64,000 nucleotides of DNA from SW132 sp038150125 (GTDB taxonomy: Bacteria > Bacteroidota > Rhodothermia > Balneolales > Balneolaceae). The stretch lies in assembly GCF_038150125.1 (NCBI RefSeq), contig NZ_JBBVMF010000011.1:104700-168699 (forward strand), given 5' to 3'. The translations under genes and the position numbers were made by a program. The notes below the pieces were generated by a model that saw only the letters and a list, made by a program, of their open reading frames with translations, searched no databases and was not told the origin of the DNA. This document shows, piece by piece, positions 17,701 to 26,442 of this stretch (position 1 is the stretch's first letter; the number at the start of each line of letters is the position of its first letter).

Positions 17701-18748
17701 CCGGGAGAAAGCCGATCGCGTGATGCAGCAGCACTGGTCGGTCCGGGACGGCATCCTTTATTTTGACGGTAATGGAGAAAGCCTGGCAACTGTTGAGGAT
17801 TTCAAAGATTTTGAAATGCTGCTGGACTGGAAAATAGAGCCGGGCGGAGACAGTGGTGTCTATCTGCGCGGCACCCCACAGGTTCAGATTTGGGATATAA
17901 CCCAGAACCCGGTGGGATCTGGCGGACTCTATAACAATCAGCAGCACCCGAGTGAACCGCTTGTTCCGGCTGACCGTCCGATCAGAGAGTGGAACCGGAT
18001 GCGCATCAAGATGGTCGGTGAGCAGGTGACCGTGCATCTCAATAATCAATTGGTGGTGGACGATGTAGTCTTGGAAAACTACTGGAACCGCGATAAACGG
18101 ATCTATCCTGAGGGACAGATTGAACTGCAGTCCCACAGCACCCCACTGTATTTCAAGAATGTGTTTATTCGTGAGATTCCCCGCCCGGAATCCCTTTTCA
18201 ACGGGGAAGATCTCACCGGCTGGGAGATTGTTGACGGTGAGTCTGGCAGCTGGCAGGTCTTTGGTGGTATGTTAACTGCCGTCAATCAAAGCAGTGGCTG
18301 GCTCTCTTCCGCAACATTGTATGACAATTTTAAACTGGAGCTTGAATACCGGCTGCCTGAAGGCGGTAACAGCGGCATTTTTCTGCGGGCACCCCGCGAG
18401 GGTAATCCCGCCTACCAGGGTATGGAGATCCAACTGCTGGATGACTATGCTGAGGAATATGCTGAACTGGAACCATCACAATATACCGGCAGCATTTATG
18501 GCGTGAAAGAACCATCCAGCCGTGCCACCAAGCCGGCCGGGCAGTGGCAGGAAATGGTGATCCGGGCCGACGGTCCACATATCAAAATTACCCTGAACGG
18601 GGAGATCATTACCAGCACCAGCCTGGTCAATCACATGGAAAAAGTAAATGAGCATCCGGGACTCAAACGGAGAAGAGGCTATATAGGCTTGCAGAACCAC
18701 GGAACGGTAGTTGAATTCAATAATATCCGGATCACTGAAATTGAGTAA
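14786..18748 (+). CDS. Giant lipoprotein: HEAT repeats plus three DUF1080 domains
   Basis: About 1320 residues from ATG 14786. That start opens a good lipoprotein signal (CVLLAILLLISC); an in-frame ATG at 14741 would add 15 polar residues before it. Residues ~45-730 are alpha-helical HEAT-like repeats (recurring LGALS, ALLETLGIIGG, AALDLIRDI patterns). Three DUF1080 (PF06439, concanavalin-like, 3-keto-disaccharide hydrolase) domains follow. They begin at ALFNGTDLTGW (~16978), ALFNGENLDGW (~17608) and SLFNGEDLTGW (~18190), each with a GxNxGxxxRxP or GGDSGVYLRGTP-type core. Domains 1 and 3 are closely alike; domain 2 is diverged. This combination suggests a cell-surface or periplasmic scaffold acting on 3-keto sugars made by the preceding oxidoreductase. 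Confidence 0.85.
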   Translation: MRLSNLSCVLLAILLLISCAPLKKATHNGEEDVISANQLTELKDLVQQLPTNNSTENVWINEQILDMGSSATQALVGMLKSPGIGNDTYARYAVNGLVKYVSRPGAEAERSSFEHVLLSELQSSHPVAVKIFLMEQLELVGSNASLPVIQPYLADEQLYTAASQVLRSVNTPKAEAALLQALPKATIPHRAVLIKTLGDMEATSSELVRQVQTMANSTNENLKINALYALANSGNPDASETINNYGSVQDKIRFAHRLAEEGYTQQSAQAAREIYNSEQPAHHRIAALTLFHQSQDPESPDLLMTAAIDTHAELRSAALDLIRDIEGTQITSELTNLLNQANPEVRADIIETLGQRGDRQAWYIVQQYMRDDNREVRLAAIGASTALGSTGAIGSLLRALDNADEANEIDVVKKALLQQPSQALFSTAEQQWMNLSTQSKVTLIEVLAQRRGRQYMDQLLSELNTFDGDVRLATFQALSALGTPDDLSRFVNLLPRARNEEETNAIQQAIASVAADIPDEQSRTEPVINALGQPTTEQVPALLETLGIIGGEQAVESVSSYTSHSNTDVRDSAISELANWPDARAIQPILETLETTDAEKSRRLLDGLARIVRSSHYSDTDKVQFLAEAADAVSTEEASILVLGALSGIHSEASLRTVISFFENSSQEVQNKAYQAAAEILVPSYRFSEDFDGAGQALSVLEAATDSTTRQKVIGYIQEFQSQQELSEGFNALFNGTDLTGWTGDKEAYEVQDGQLIHQPGENGHLFSQQEYGDFILRFQFKLTPGANNGLAIRAPLEGNPAYQGMELQILDNSAEKWSDLEPYQYHGSIYGVASAERGHLKPAGEWNTQQVIANGAQITVTLNGVTILGVDLSEMDNSDTPDGEDHPGLSRDSGHIGFMGHGDEVAFRNIQIRDLNVYYPNYMGSEQQAGMNHPPEGYKALFNGENLDGWKGLVGNPDTRAEMSDQELAAAREKADRVMQQHWSVRDGILYFDGNGESLATVEDFKDFEMLLDWKIEPGGDSGVYLRGTPQVQIWDITQNPVGSGGLYNNQQHPSEPLVPADRPIREWNRMRIKMVGEQVTVHLNNQLVVDDVVLENYWNRDKRIYPEGQIELQSHSTPLYFKNVFIREIPRPESLFNGEDLTGWEIVDGESGSWQVFGGMLTAVNQSSGWLSSATLYDNFKLELEYRLPEGGNSGIFLRAPREGNPAYQGMEIQLLDDYAEEYAELEPSQYTGSIYGVKEPSSRATKPAGQWQEMVIRADGPHIKITLNGEIITSTSLVNHMEKVNEHPGLKRRRGYIGLQNHGTVVEFNNIRITEIE

Positions 18749-18793
18749 ATAGCGATTTTTTTCTTCGAATGCCTTTTATGGTTATAACGCAAT

Positions 18794-18841
18794 GTTTTAC
18801 AAAGCATGCATAATGGTACGCGACGTAAGGCTTTGTAAAAC
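18794..18841. repeat. 12-bp perfect inverted repeat between DUF1080 genes
   Basis: GTTTTACAAAGC (18794-18805) and GCTTTGTAAAAC (18830-18841) are exact inverse copies separated by 24 bases, with weaker pairing outside. No T tract follows. It may be a hairpin for mRNA processing or attenuation between the two genes, or a regulator site. Confidence 0.45.
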
Positions 18842-18924
18842 CTCGTTGTATCTTCACAGAACTTTTTGTAATAGTTTACTCACTATTTTTAAACGCAACA
18901 CTAATTTCGACTTATTACCTGACC

Positions 18925-19875
18925 ATGACTAAATTATTAAAACATGTTCCGTTTCTACTACTATTTTCATTAGTACTAACTTTGGCTGCGCAGGCACAAT
19001 CCGGTATTCCGGGAGCTGAAGCGGCTGGCAAATGGGACATTACACTGAACACACCCGACGGCGAATTCCCTTCCTGGCTGGAAATAGAAACATCAGGCTC
19101 CCAGGCGCTGGTCGGCCAGTTTGTGGGGCCGGTGGGCAGCGCACGCCCGATTTCTGAGATCAACTATGATCCGGAAAGCCGGGTTTACAGCTTCAGGATT
19201 CCAGCCCAGTGGGTTCCCCAGCATCCTGACCCACAATTCGTATTCTCGCTGGAAAATGACAAACTTACCGGCTGGACCATCGACCCCAATGGAAATAAGC
19301 TTGACTGGACGGCCGTACGAGCGCCCTCACTGAAGCGTGAACAAGAACCAAACTGGGGGGAGGAGATAAATCTGCTGGATCAAAATCTTTCACATTGGAT
19401 CACTCCCGAAAACAACCAGTTCCAGATGGAAAATGGCGTGCTGGTAAACAATGAAGCCGGCGGCAATCTCATCACCAAAGAAAAATTTAATGATTTTAAA
19501 CTGTATGCAGAGTTTCGCTATCCGGAAGGCAGTAACGCCGGCATTTATCTTCGCGGGCGGTACGAAGTACAGATTGCCGACAATTACGGTATGGAACCCG
19601 AGAGCCACCTTATCGGCGGTATTTATGGATTTATCGATCCCGCTGTCAATGCTGCTAAGAAGGCCGGCGAATGGCAGACTTATGACATCAAACTCACAGG
19701 CAGGATGGTAACCGTGGTATTGAACGGTATTGAAGTGATCAGTAATCGGCCGATTCCCGGCATCACAGGCGGTGCGCTTAATAGCAATGAAGGCCAGCCG
19801 GGCCCCATCATGCTCCAGGGAGACCACGGCCCCGTTGAATTTAGAAAAATTGTGATAACGCCGGCGCTTAACTAA
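18925..19875 (+). CDS. Secreted DUF1080 (3-keto-glycoside-acting) protein
   Basis: 316 residues with a signal peptide cleaved near AAQAQ-SG. Residues ~30-130 form a beta-rich domain (AGKWDITLNTPDGEFPSWLEIE) often found ahead of DUF1080. Residues ~145-315 are the DUF1080 domain: INLLDQNLSHWITPENNQF, YPEGSNAGIYLRGRYEVQI, IGGIYGFIDP and a closing LQGDHGPVEFRKI. Related proteins hydrolyse or eliminate 3-keto glycosides. It follows the giant HEAT/DUF1080 lipoprotein and probably shares its pathway. Confidence 0.87.
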   Translation: MTKLLKHVPFLLLFSLVLTLAAQAQSGIPGAEAAGKWDITLNTPDGEFPSWLEIETSGSQALVGQFVGPVGSARPISEINYDPESRVYSFRIPAQWVPQHPDPQFVFSLENDKLTGWTIDPNGNKLDWTAVRAPSLKREQEPNWGEEINLLDQNLSHWITPENNQFQMENGVLVNNEAGGNLITKEKFNDFKLYAEFRYPEGSNAGIYLRGRYEVQIADNYGMEPESHLIGGIYGFIDPAVNAAKKAGEWQTYDIKLTGRMVTVVLNGIEVISNRPIPGITGGALNSNEGQPGPIMLQGDHGPVEFRKIVITPALN

Positions 19876-20743
19876 GATTTAGATTTTAAAAATCAATTAA
19901 AGTCTAATATATGATGAGAAAGGGATAAGCCGGTAAATATCTTAAAACAGAACACCATTATTTCTACCCTAAGTGAATAGCTGTTGAAGTAATCCAAACA
20001 CTTAAAAAGAATGATAGACTAATAATCGCTTCATCTTCTTTAGCTGGCTGTAATGCGAAAATTTAATCTCTCAAGATCTGCAAAAACCCAACATATTTAT
20101 CATTTACTCCGATGAATAAACACACCTATGATTAAAAATAAATTTCGCAATCCGAAATGCTTTCTCTCGCGGGCTATTATCTTGACCGGCAGGAACTCCT
20201 GGCAGCTTGAGGATTTGGGCGGTCTTTGGCCGTGCTACCCGCTAAAAGTTTTAGGTATCTCCGGTGGTTTGCAATATAGCCGTAATTTCGAGCCCGCACG
20301 CCGGCCGGTAAACCAGGGTTTCTGAATACCGACGGGAGTCTCAATAAAACCCTCATTTTCGATCACCGGGTAATTTCAGGTTGGTATCACTACCGGAAAC
20401 AGAATTTCAGGAAGCCCCTGGCAGAGGAGATATGTGAAGTCGCCAAAGATCCGGAAAGTTTTAAAAATATGGCCGATGATCCGAAATAAAGCGAAACTAA
20501 ACATTACCTAAAATCAGAGCAGTACCATAAACTCAGGATCGGTGCGATTCAAGAGCTTTGACTCGTGAATATATCTTTGATGCGTATCCTAACATAAATG
20601 AGAACGCGGCTATTTTTTTTGATAACCAGATCAAACGTGCATTTTACGAATTCTTTATTAGGCAGAATAATCGGTAAAATATTCGTATAGTTAGAGTTGT
20701 GGATCTATAAACGAATACATAATCCTAAAAGAATTCTGTACAT
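19876..20743 (+). other. 868-bp gap with decayed coding fragments
   Basis: No intact gene. Bases 20322-20489 keep an open piece (NTDGSLNKTLIFDHRV...LAEEICEVAKDPESF) ending in TAA, and about 20565-20676 another (FDAYPNINENAAIFFDNQ). Both look like real but dead coding sequence of unrecognised families, with stops between them. Confidence 0.45.
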
Positions 20744-21631
20744 ATGGAACTTGCAATACATAACTGGATGCGTGCCGAGCCGATTGAAACCACAATCGAA
20801 CGAATGGCTCGTCTCGGCTACCATAAACTTGAAATTGCCGGTGAACCGGAATCGTACGACACAAAAAAAATCGGTAAACTGTTAAAGGACCATAGTATTG
20901 GGTGCTGGGGATCGGTTACCCTGATGATGGAAAAACGTAATTTACTTGCTGCCGATGAAGATCAGCGGGCGATGTCTATCCAGTATGTAAAGGATGTTGT
21001 AAAAATGGTTAAAGAGCTGAATGGTACCATGGTATCGGTTGTGCCCGGTACGGTTGGAAAACTGGTTCCGGATGGTCGCCCGGAAGAGGAGTGGGAGTGG
21101 GCGGTTTCCTCCATGAAAGAGATCTATGACTATGCAGAATCGCAGGAAATACTGATAGGGATTGAACCTATTAATCGATTTGAAACCTACTTTATCAACA
21201 GGGGTGACCAGGCACTTGCTCTGGCAAAAGAGGTAGGAACCAATTGTGGTGTTTGCCTGGATGTGTTTCATATGAATATTGAAGAAGATGATATTTACGA
21301 CGCGATTCTTCGGGCAAAGGGAAGAATTAACGGGATTCATGTTGCGGATAATAACCGCATGGCACCGGGAATGGGTAAGCTAAACTGGCCTAAGATTATG
21401 GACACGGTAAAAGAAGCCGGATTCGACGGGGCAATTTCCGTGGAATTCTGTTCTCCGGTTGACCGCACTCCCGCAAATCCATATATAAACTCTATTGATG
21501 AGAAGCCTGAAGGACTGAGCGCAGAACAGAAAAAATTTATAGAGGATCACGGAAGCACCTCTGTTTCTGAAGAATTCTATACAGAACTGACACGCAAATC
21601 GGCTGAAAAGCTTTTGCCGTTGATTAAATAA
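20744..21631 (+). CDS. Sugar isomerase/epimerase, xylose-isomerase-like TIM barrel
   Basis: 295 residues without a signal peptide, so cytoplasmic. Pattern of the D-tagatose/psicose 3-epimerase and hydroxypyruvate-isomerase group: GIEPINRFET (metal Glu), VCLDVFHMNIEED (Asp and His), GRINGIHVADNNR (His) and GAISVEFCSP (second Glu). These four ligands bind a divalent metal that isomerises or epimerises keto sugars. It leads a run of cytoplasmic sugar enzymes (enolase-type, VOC, hydroxyacid dehydrogenase). The exact substrate cannot be told. Confidence 0.85.
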   Translation: MELAIHNWMRAEPIETTIERMARLGYHKLEIAGEPESYDTKKIGKLLKDHSIGCWGSVTLMMEKRNLLAADEDQRAMSIQYVKDVVKMVKELNGTMVSVVPGTVGKLVPDGRPEEEWEWAVSSMKEIYDYAESQEILIGIEPINRFETYFINRGDQALALAKEVGTNCGVCLDVFHMNIEEDDIYDAILRAKGRINGIHVADNNRMAPGMGKLNWPKIMDTVKEAGFDGAISVEFCSPVDRTPANPYINSIDEKPEGLSAEQKKFIEDHGSTSVSEEFYTELTRKSAEKLLPLIK

Positions 21632-21869
21632 TGGAGTGTTATTCAGATCAACTGAAGGGTGATAACTCCCGCTTTCCCCGCAAGGGATTCCTTCGGGAGA
21701 ATGGGAAAGAACCGACGAAGGAGGTTCAAGGGGGATGACCTTATGAGCACTGACAGAGCTTTTACCAATCATACATTCATTCATCCTTAATTGCTCAGTT
21801 TCAATAAACCTTTTTAAGAAGATAAGACAATGACAAAATCTTAACTCAAACCCAACCACTTCACACCAC

Positions 21870-23036
21870 ATGATTATAGAAAACGTAGAAGCGTATTGGC
21901 TCCGATGTCCTATTGAGGACGTAAAGCAACATCGGTCCGACTACGGGTTGCTTACACATTTTGATATGGCTTTGATCGTGGTAACCACAGAAGAAGGGTT
22001 ACAAGGGTTTGGTGAGGCCAAAGCAGCTGTGGGCTCATCCGGGGTGTGTGCTTCAATTGTTAGTTGTGTCGAGCAGGAACTGAAACCGGTGTTAATCGGC
22101 CAGGATGCCAAAAATATTACACGAATTTGGGAACAGCTTTACAGCGGGTCACGCGATCACTATGCCTTGGCAAGAGGCCGGAAATTTCCAATATTGGGCA
22201 GAAGGGGGCTCACAATATCAGCGATCAGCGGTGTGGACATGGCCCTTTGGGATCTAAAGGGAAAATCCCTGGACGTGCCGGTTGTTGAACTGCTTGGAGG
22301 TGCCTGTCGGGAACAAATGCCTGCGTATGCAAGCGGCGGGTGGGCGGATGTTGATGGTATCGGCGAACAACTTTCCGGTTATGTATCCAAGGGATTTGAT
22401 GGTGTAAAAATGCGGGTTGGAGTGATGGACAGTACAGTTGCAAAAAGCGTGGCCAGGGTGAAAGCTGCCCGTGAAGTTCTGGGGCCTGATATTAAGATTA
22501 TGGCGGACGCGCACGGTACTTACAGTGTACCTGAAGCCAAACAGTTCTGCCGGGGAGTTGAAGATTTTGACCTGTACTGGTTTGAAGAACCCATCAGCCC
22601 TGATAACCCGATGGGTACTGCTGAGGTTCGTGCATCAACTTCGATTCCCATTGCCGCAGGCGAAAGCGAATATACCTGCTTTGATGTCCGCGACCTGATT
22701 AACCACCGCGCGATCGACGTTATTCAGCCGGATGCGGCAATCATTGGCGGAATATCAGAGGCGATGCGGGTCGGTCACCTCGCACAGGCATGGCAGCTTG
22801 AACTTGCACCTCACTGCTGGGGATCCGCATTTTCATTTATGGCAGGAGTTACGGTTGCATTCGCCAGCCCTTCAGCTACAGTTATCGAATTCTCACTGGG
22901 AGGCAATCCCATGATCTATGAGCTGATTAATGAAAAAATGGAAGTGGAGAAGGGAATGATTAAAGCTCCCGGCTCGACCGGTTTAGGCGTTACGCCAAAC
23001 TGGGATTTTGTGAAAGAGTACACACAAAGAGTTTAA
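21870..23036 (+). CDS. Enolase-superfamily enzyme, mandelate racemase/muconate lactonizing type
   Basis: 388 residues, cytoplasmic. The capping domain is at residues ~1-125. The barrel carries KMRVG (a K-x-R at the usual K-x-K position), IMADAHGTYS (first metal Asp), YWFEEPIS (Glu), AAGESEY (Glu), DVIQPDAA (Asp of the His-Asp dyad) and LAPHCWGSA (His). This ligand set fits the mandelate-racemase subgroup, most of which dehydrate sugar acids. With lutABC and hydroxyacid-dehydrogenase genes nearby, dehydration of a sugar acid such as fuconate or rhamnonate is plausible but unproven. It lies 238 bp after the TIM-barrel gene. Confidence 0.85.
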   Translation: MIIENVEAYWLRCPIEDVKQHRSDYGLLTHFDMALIVVTTEEGLQGFGEAKAAVGSSGVCASIVSCVEQELKPVLIGQDAKNITRIWEQLYSGSRDHYALARGRKFPILGRRGLTISAISGVDMALWDLKGKSLDVPVVELLGGACREQMPAYASGGWADVDGIGEQLSGYVSKGFDGVKMRVGVMDSTVAKSVARVKAAREVLGPDIKIMADAHGTYSVPEAKQFCRGVEDFDLYWFEEPISPDNPMGTAEVRASTSIPIAAGESEYTCFDVRDLINHRAIDVIQPDAAIIGGISEAMRVGHLAQAWQLELAPHCWGSAFSFMAGVTVAFASPSATVIEFSLGGNPMIYELINEKMEVEKGMIKAPGSTGLGVTPNWDFVKEYTQRV

Positions 23037-23194
23037 CCTGAAGCAGGTCCGTGATAAATTTAAATAATGCCAGTCATTCCGCACTTGACCCGGATTCTTC
23101 AGAAATTGATTACTATAGGAGATTACGGCTCGGGCCGAAATAACTTTAATGAGAACCTGACAACCTGAACCTTGAACCTCAAAATCTGAAAATT

Positions 23195-23695
23195 ATGGCA
23201 CGAGCAGTTAAAATTAACCATGTAACACTAATTGTAGATAAACTGGAAGAAGCAGGTGAGTTCTACGAAAAAGAGCTGGGCCTCGATCCCCTGCCTGCGT
23301 TTAATTTCGATTACCCTGTAATGTTCTTTGATATCAACGATGAACAACAGCTTCATCTTTCCGAATGGGAAGATACTTCCTCATTCAGAGGTCACGTTTG
23401 CATGCAGGTAGATGATTTCAATTCCATCTTTTATCGAATGAAGGAGTTAGAAGCGATTGATATCAAGCCGTGGGGCAAAGTTCGACAGTTACCTGACGGT
23501 GCCATGCAGATGTTTGTTCGTGATCCCTCTGGAAACCTGGTAGAGTTATCCTCTCATCCGGACGCTGAAATCGACAACTCTATATTTGAAGATGAATTTT
23601 ATGAAGAAGGATTATATAAATCTAATCGTGAGGATTACAGAGGATATAAAAGTGATGATGCGTCGCTTTATCACGGCAGCAAAAAAAAGCAATAG
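23195..23695 (+). CDS. VOC (glyoxalase/dioxygenase-fold) protein
   Basis: 166 residues, one VOC domain (1-130): INHVTLIVDKLEEAGEFYEKELGL, then HLSEWED, RGHVCMQVDDF and FVRDPSGNLVEL. The metal ligands are the expected His9, His of GHV and Glu of LVEL. A ~35-residue acidic, Tyr-rich tail follows. Such proteins act as lactoylglutathione-like isomerases, epimerases or ring-opening enzymes; the sequence alone does not decide which. Co-directional with the enolase-type and dehydrogenase genes. Confidence 0.8.
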   Translation: MARAVKINHVTLIVDKLEEAGEFYEKELGLDPLPAFNFDYPVMFFDINDEQQLHLSEWEDTSSFRGHVCMQVDDFNSIFYRMKELEAIDIKPWGKVRQLPDGAMQMFVRDPSGNLVELSSHPDAEIDNSIFEDEFYEEGLYKSNREDYRGYKSDDASLYHGSKKKQ

Positions 23696-23782
23696 AACCA
23701 GGTATATGCGTATGAATAGAAATTAGCTGCGCGATTGCTTTGATCTTTAAGTTCCCGTTCAACTGAACCCAGATCGTTTAAA

Positions 23783-24745
23783 ATGAAAAAAAATGTCCTT
23801 CTCCTTGAAACCGTAGATACGGAAGCAGATGATCTCTTACGTAAGAATGCCGTGGTGCTTGAGGCCTTGCAGGGTAAGGGGTCAGATCCAATCGAAATGG
23901 CAAAGCGAGTAACGGTTCACGCTGTGATTACCAGGGGCAAAGGCCAGGTGAACCGTGAATTGATGGAAACCTGCCCGGATCTTGAAGTTGTGGCCCGCTG
24001 TGGTGTTGGACTCGATAATGTGGATGTTGCTGAAGCCACAAAACGGGGGGTCAGGGTAATTAACGCTCCTGGTTCCAACTCCTCAACTATCGCCGAACAT
24101 GCTCTGACTCTGATGATGATGGGTATTCGGGATGCGTGGCGATCTGTGGAGCGTGTTAAAGAAGGAGACTGGCACTGGCGTAATCAATACAGCGGCGATG
24201 AACTCAGAGGCAAAACACTCGGCATTTTAGGTATGGGAAATATAGGGCAGCGGGTTGCTAAACTGGCCGATGCTTTTGGGATGAAAGTGATTTACTGGGA
24301 TAAATTTCCGGTTCAATCAGAATATGAAAGCTGCTCAATGGAAGATGTTCTTGAACGGTCGGATGTTGTGACTTTACATGTGCCGCTTCTTGAAGAGACC
24401 AAACATTTGATAGGTGAAAAACAACTCAACCTGATGAAGCCGGATGCCTGGCTTATCAATACGGCAAGGGGGCCCATTATAGATGAAGCGGCTCTTTTGG
24501 ATGCGCTGGACAACGAAAGAATATCAGGTTTTGCCGCAGATGTTCTTTCGATAGAGCCACCGGGCAGTAATCACCCGCTTGTGAATCACCTAAAAACCCT
24601 GATTACACCTCATACAGGGAGTCTGACAGCTGCCACCTATCGGGATATGTGTGTTTTCACGATTCAAAATGTGATTGCAGTTCTAAGTGAAACAGATCCC
24701 GATCCGAAAGCAGTATTTAACAGGAATGAATTGAATAGACGGTAG
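23783..24745 (+). CDS. D-isomer-specific 2-hydroxyacid dehydrogenase
   Basis: 320 residues. The catalytic domain flanks an NAD-binding domain with LGILGMGNIGQRVA (GxGxxG). The catalytic residues are Arg in NTARGPIIDEAAL, Glu in the following helix and strand (LSIEPPG) and His in TPHTGSLT. Members (phosphoglycerate, glyoxylate/hydroxypyruvate and D-lactate dehydrogenases) interconvert 2-keto and 2-hydroxy acids with NAD(P)H. There is no ACT domain, so it is not a long-form SerA. Placed between sugar-acid enzymes and lutABC, it may handle hydroxypyruvate or a 2-keto product. Confidence 0.87.
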   Translation: MKKNVLLLETVDTEADDLLRKNAVVLEALQGKGSDPIEMAKRVTVHAVITRGKGQVNRELMETCPDLEVVARCGVGLDNVDVAEATKRGVRVINAPGSNSSTIAEHALTLMMMGIRDAWRSVERVKEGDWHWRNQYSGDELRGKTLGILGMGNIGQRVAKLADAFGMKVIYWDKFPVQSEYESCSMEDVLERSDVVTLHVPLLEETKHLIGEKQLNLMKPDAWLINTARGPIIDEAALLDALDNERISGFAADVLSIEPPGSNHPLVNHLKTLITPHTGSLTAATYRDMCVFTIQNVIAVLSETDPDPKAVFNRNELNRR

Positions 24746-25143
24746 TGGGCATAAAATGCCGGAACACGGATCCGGAACGTTCCTTTTTAGGGTCAATGAA
24801 TGAATAATTGCGAGTTCCTTTACGGATTTTTTAATCCAATATGTAGTATGGAAAAGTGGATTGAACAGTTTAAAAGAAACAGCCCTGATTTCTGGCAGGT
24901 TTATTTGACAGTGCCGGATAAACATTAATTTTGTGGTTAAGATGAATTATACATCTTTAAATATTGCAAATAAGTAGAATGGTAGAAACAGAGGCTTGTT
25001 CGACAGGTTTCACGCATATTTAAAATATGGGTGCATTCAGCCTTGATTTCAATGTTGAATTTGTCAACTTATAGCAGTGTATGTTTTTACGGACCTGGAC
25101 ATTTGACCAGTATAAAATATGGACGTTAATTAAATAGCAGGCA
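24746..25143 (+). other. 398-bp gap with a short coding relic
   Basis: Contains a palindrome near the previous stop (ggaacgttcc at 24775-24784, followed by T-rich sequence) that might terminate transcription. A tail-like open piece (MEKWIEQFKRNSPDFWQVYLT) runs from 24848 to TAA 24926-24928. It may be the C-terminus of a lost gene. Nothing else was seen. Confidence 0.35.
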
Positions 25144-26181
25144 ATGGACGGATTACTAAATGGTGCAAAAATTTTCAAGTCTGCTGTGATTCTGGTTTTT
25201 GCTGCTCTCTTCTGTATACAGAACATGTATGGCCAGGAAGCTGAACAGTGGATTACATTTGAGCCGGCACACGGCACGGATAACGGCCAACACATTGTAC
25301 TTGTGAGCGGGGATGATGAATATCGATCTGAAGAAGCGATGCCGTTACTCGCCAAAATTTTATCGAATCATCACGGGTTTAAAACCACAGTTCTATTTGC
25401 GATTGAACCTGGAAGTGGAGAGATCAAACCAAATTTTCAAAACAACATTCCAGGGTTGGAAAATCTTGTATCAGCTGATCTTATGGTGCTTTTTACGCGC
25501 TTTCGTGAATTGCCGGATGATCAGATGAGATACATTGACGAGTATGTTCAAGCCGGTAAACCTATCGTTGCTTTACGAACCGCAACGCATGCGTTTGCCT
25601 ACTCAGAAAATTCAGAAAGTGAATATGCAAAGTACTCCTACAATAGCAGTGTTCCCGGCTGGGAGGGCGGATTTGGACGAAAAATATTAGGTGAAACATG
25701 GGTAGACCACCATGGAGATCATGGGAATGAGGGAACCCGAGGGTTGATTGATGGAATAAATGAGCGGTATGATCACCCAATAATTCGGGGCGTATACGAT
25801 ATTTGGGGTCCGACGGATGTATATGGAACCCGGGAGCTTGAAGGTGAAGTGGACGTACTTGTCTGGGGCGCTTCAACAAAAGGAATGACACCTGAGACAC
25901 CTATTAACTGGGAAAAATCGATCATGCCGGTAGCCTGGACAAAAATATATAGATTGGAACAGGGAAATACCGGGAACGTTTTTACGACAACCATGGGCTC
26001 GTCGGAGGATATGGAAAGTGAGGGCTTTAGGAGACTTTTGGTCAACGCATGCTACTGGGCGCTTGACATGGGAGAAGAGGTTCCCGAAAAAACCAATGTA
26101 GATATTATAGGAGATTATTCGCCAACTAACTTTGGCTTTGGAGATTTTATCGAAGGGCTCAAGCCTGTTGATTATAAATAA
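25144..26181 (+). CDS. ThuA-like domain protein, secreted
   Basis: 345 residues with an N-terminal hydrophobic signal (VILVFAALFCIQNMYGQ). The ThuA/glutamine-amidotransferase-like fold shows HIVLVSGDDEYRSEEAMP, LVSADLMVLFTRFRELPDDQM, IVALRTATHAF, WVDHHGDHG and a final FTTTMGSSEDMESEGFRRL. ThuA proteins accompany Gfo/Idh/MocA and DUF1080 genes in many carbohydrate loci; a role with 3-keto sugars is suspected, not shown. No catalytic nucleophile is certain. Confidence 0.82.
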   Translation: MDGLLNGAKIFKSAVILVFAALFCIQNMYGQEAEQWITFEPAHGTDNGQHIVLVSGDDEYRSEEAMPLLAKILSNHHGFKTTVLFAIEPGSGEIKPNFQNNIPGLENLVSADLMVLFTRFRELPDDQMRYIDEYVQAGKPIVALRTATHAFAYSENSESEYAKYSYNSSVPGWEGGFGRKILGETWVDHHGDHGNEGTRGLIDGINERYDHPIIRGVYDIWGPTDVYGTRELEGEVDVLVWGASTKGMTPETPINWEKSIMPVAWTKIYRLEQGNTGNVFTTTMGSSEDMESEGFRRLLVNACYWALDMGEEVPEKTNVDIIGDYSPTNFGFGDFIEGLKPVDYK

Positions 26182-26442
26182 TATTTTGCGGTTCAGGGAC
26201 CTTCAAGCGTCCTATTTTTAGAAAGAGCGTGACGCTTAGAGGCCCCGGAAAAGCACCGGTGACGCTTCAAGGTCACTTTTCTACCCGAAAAAATATCACC
26301 AAATTTCCACTGTACATTAGATACGAAAGATATTTAAAGTTATGGGGTAAGCCCTCACATTTAATAGCTTGAAAAACTTTAACATATAGTTAAATACTGA
26401 TCTTTCCCGACAAACCGGATCTCAACAACTTAAAATCTGCAG

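Noticed and set aside
20128..20325. 65-codon hypothetical gene
   Set aside because: Broken region with coding-like text in another frame; no start signal or family support.
24313..24925. Minus-strand frames near the dehydrogenase
   Set aside because: Opposite-strand shadows of a gene with intact catalytic motifs.
26182..26442. Terminator at GTGACGCTTCAAGGTCACTTTT
   Set aside because: The stem is only five pairs and the surrounding repeats of gtgacgctt make several weak foldings; not strong enough to list.
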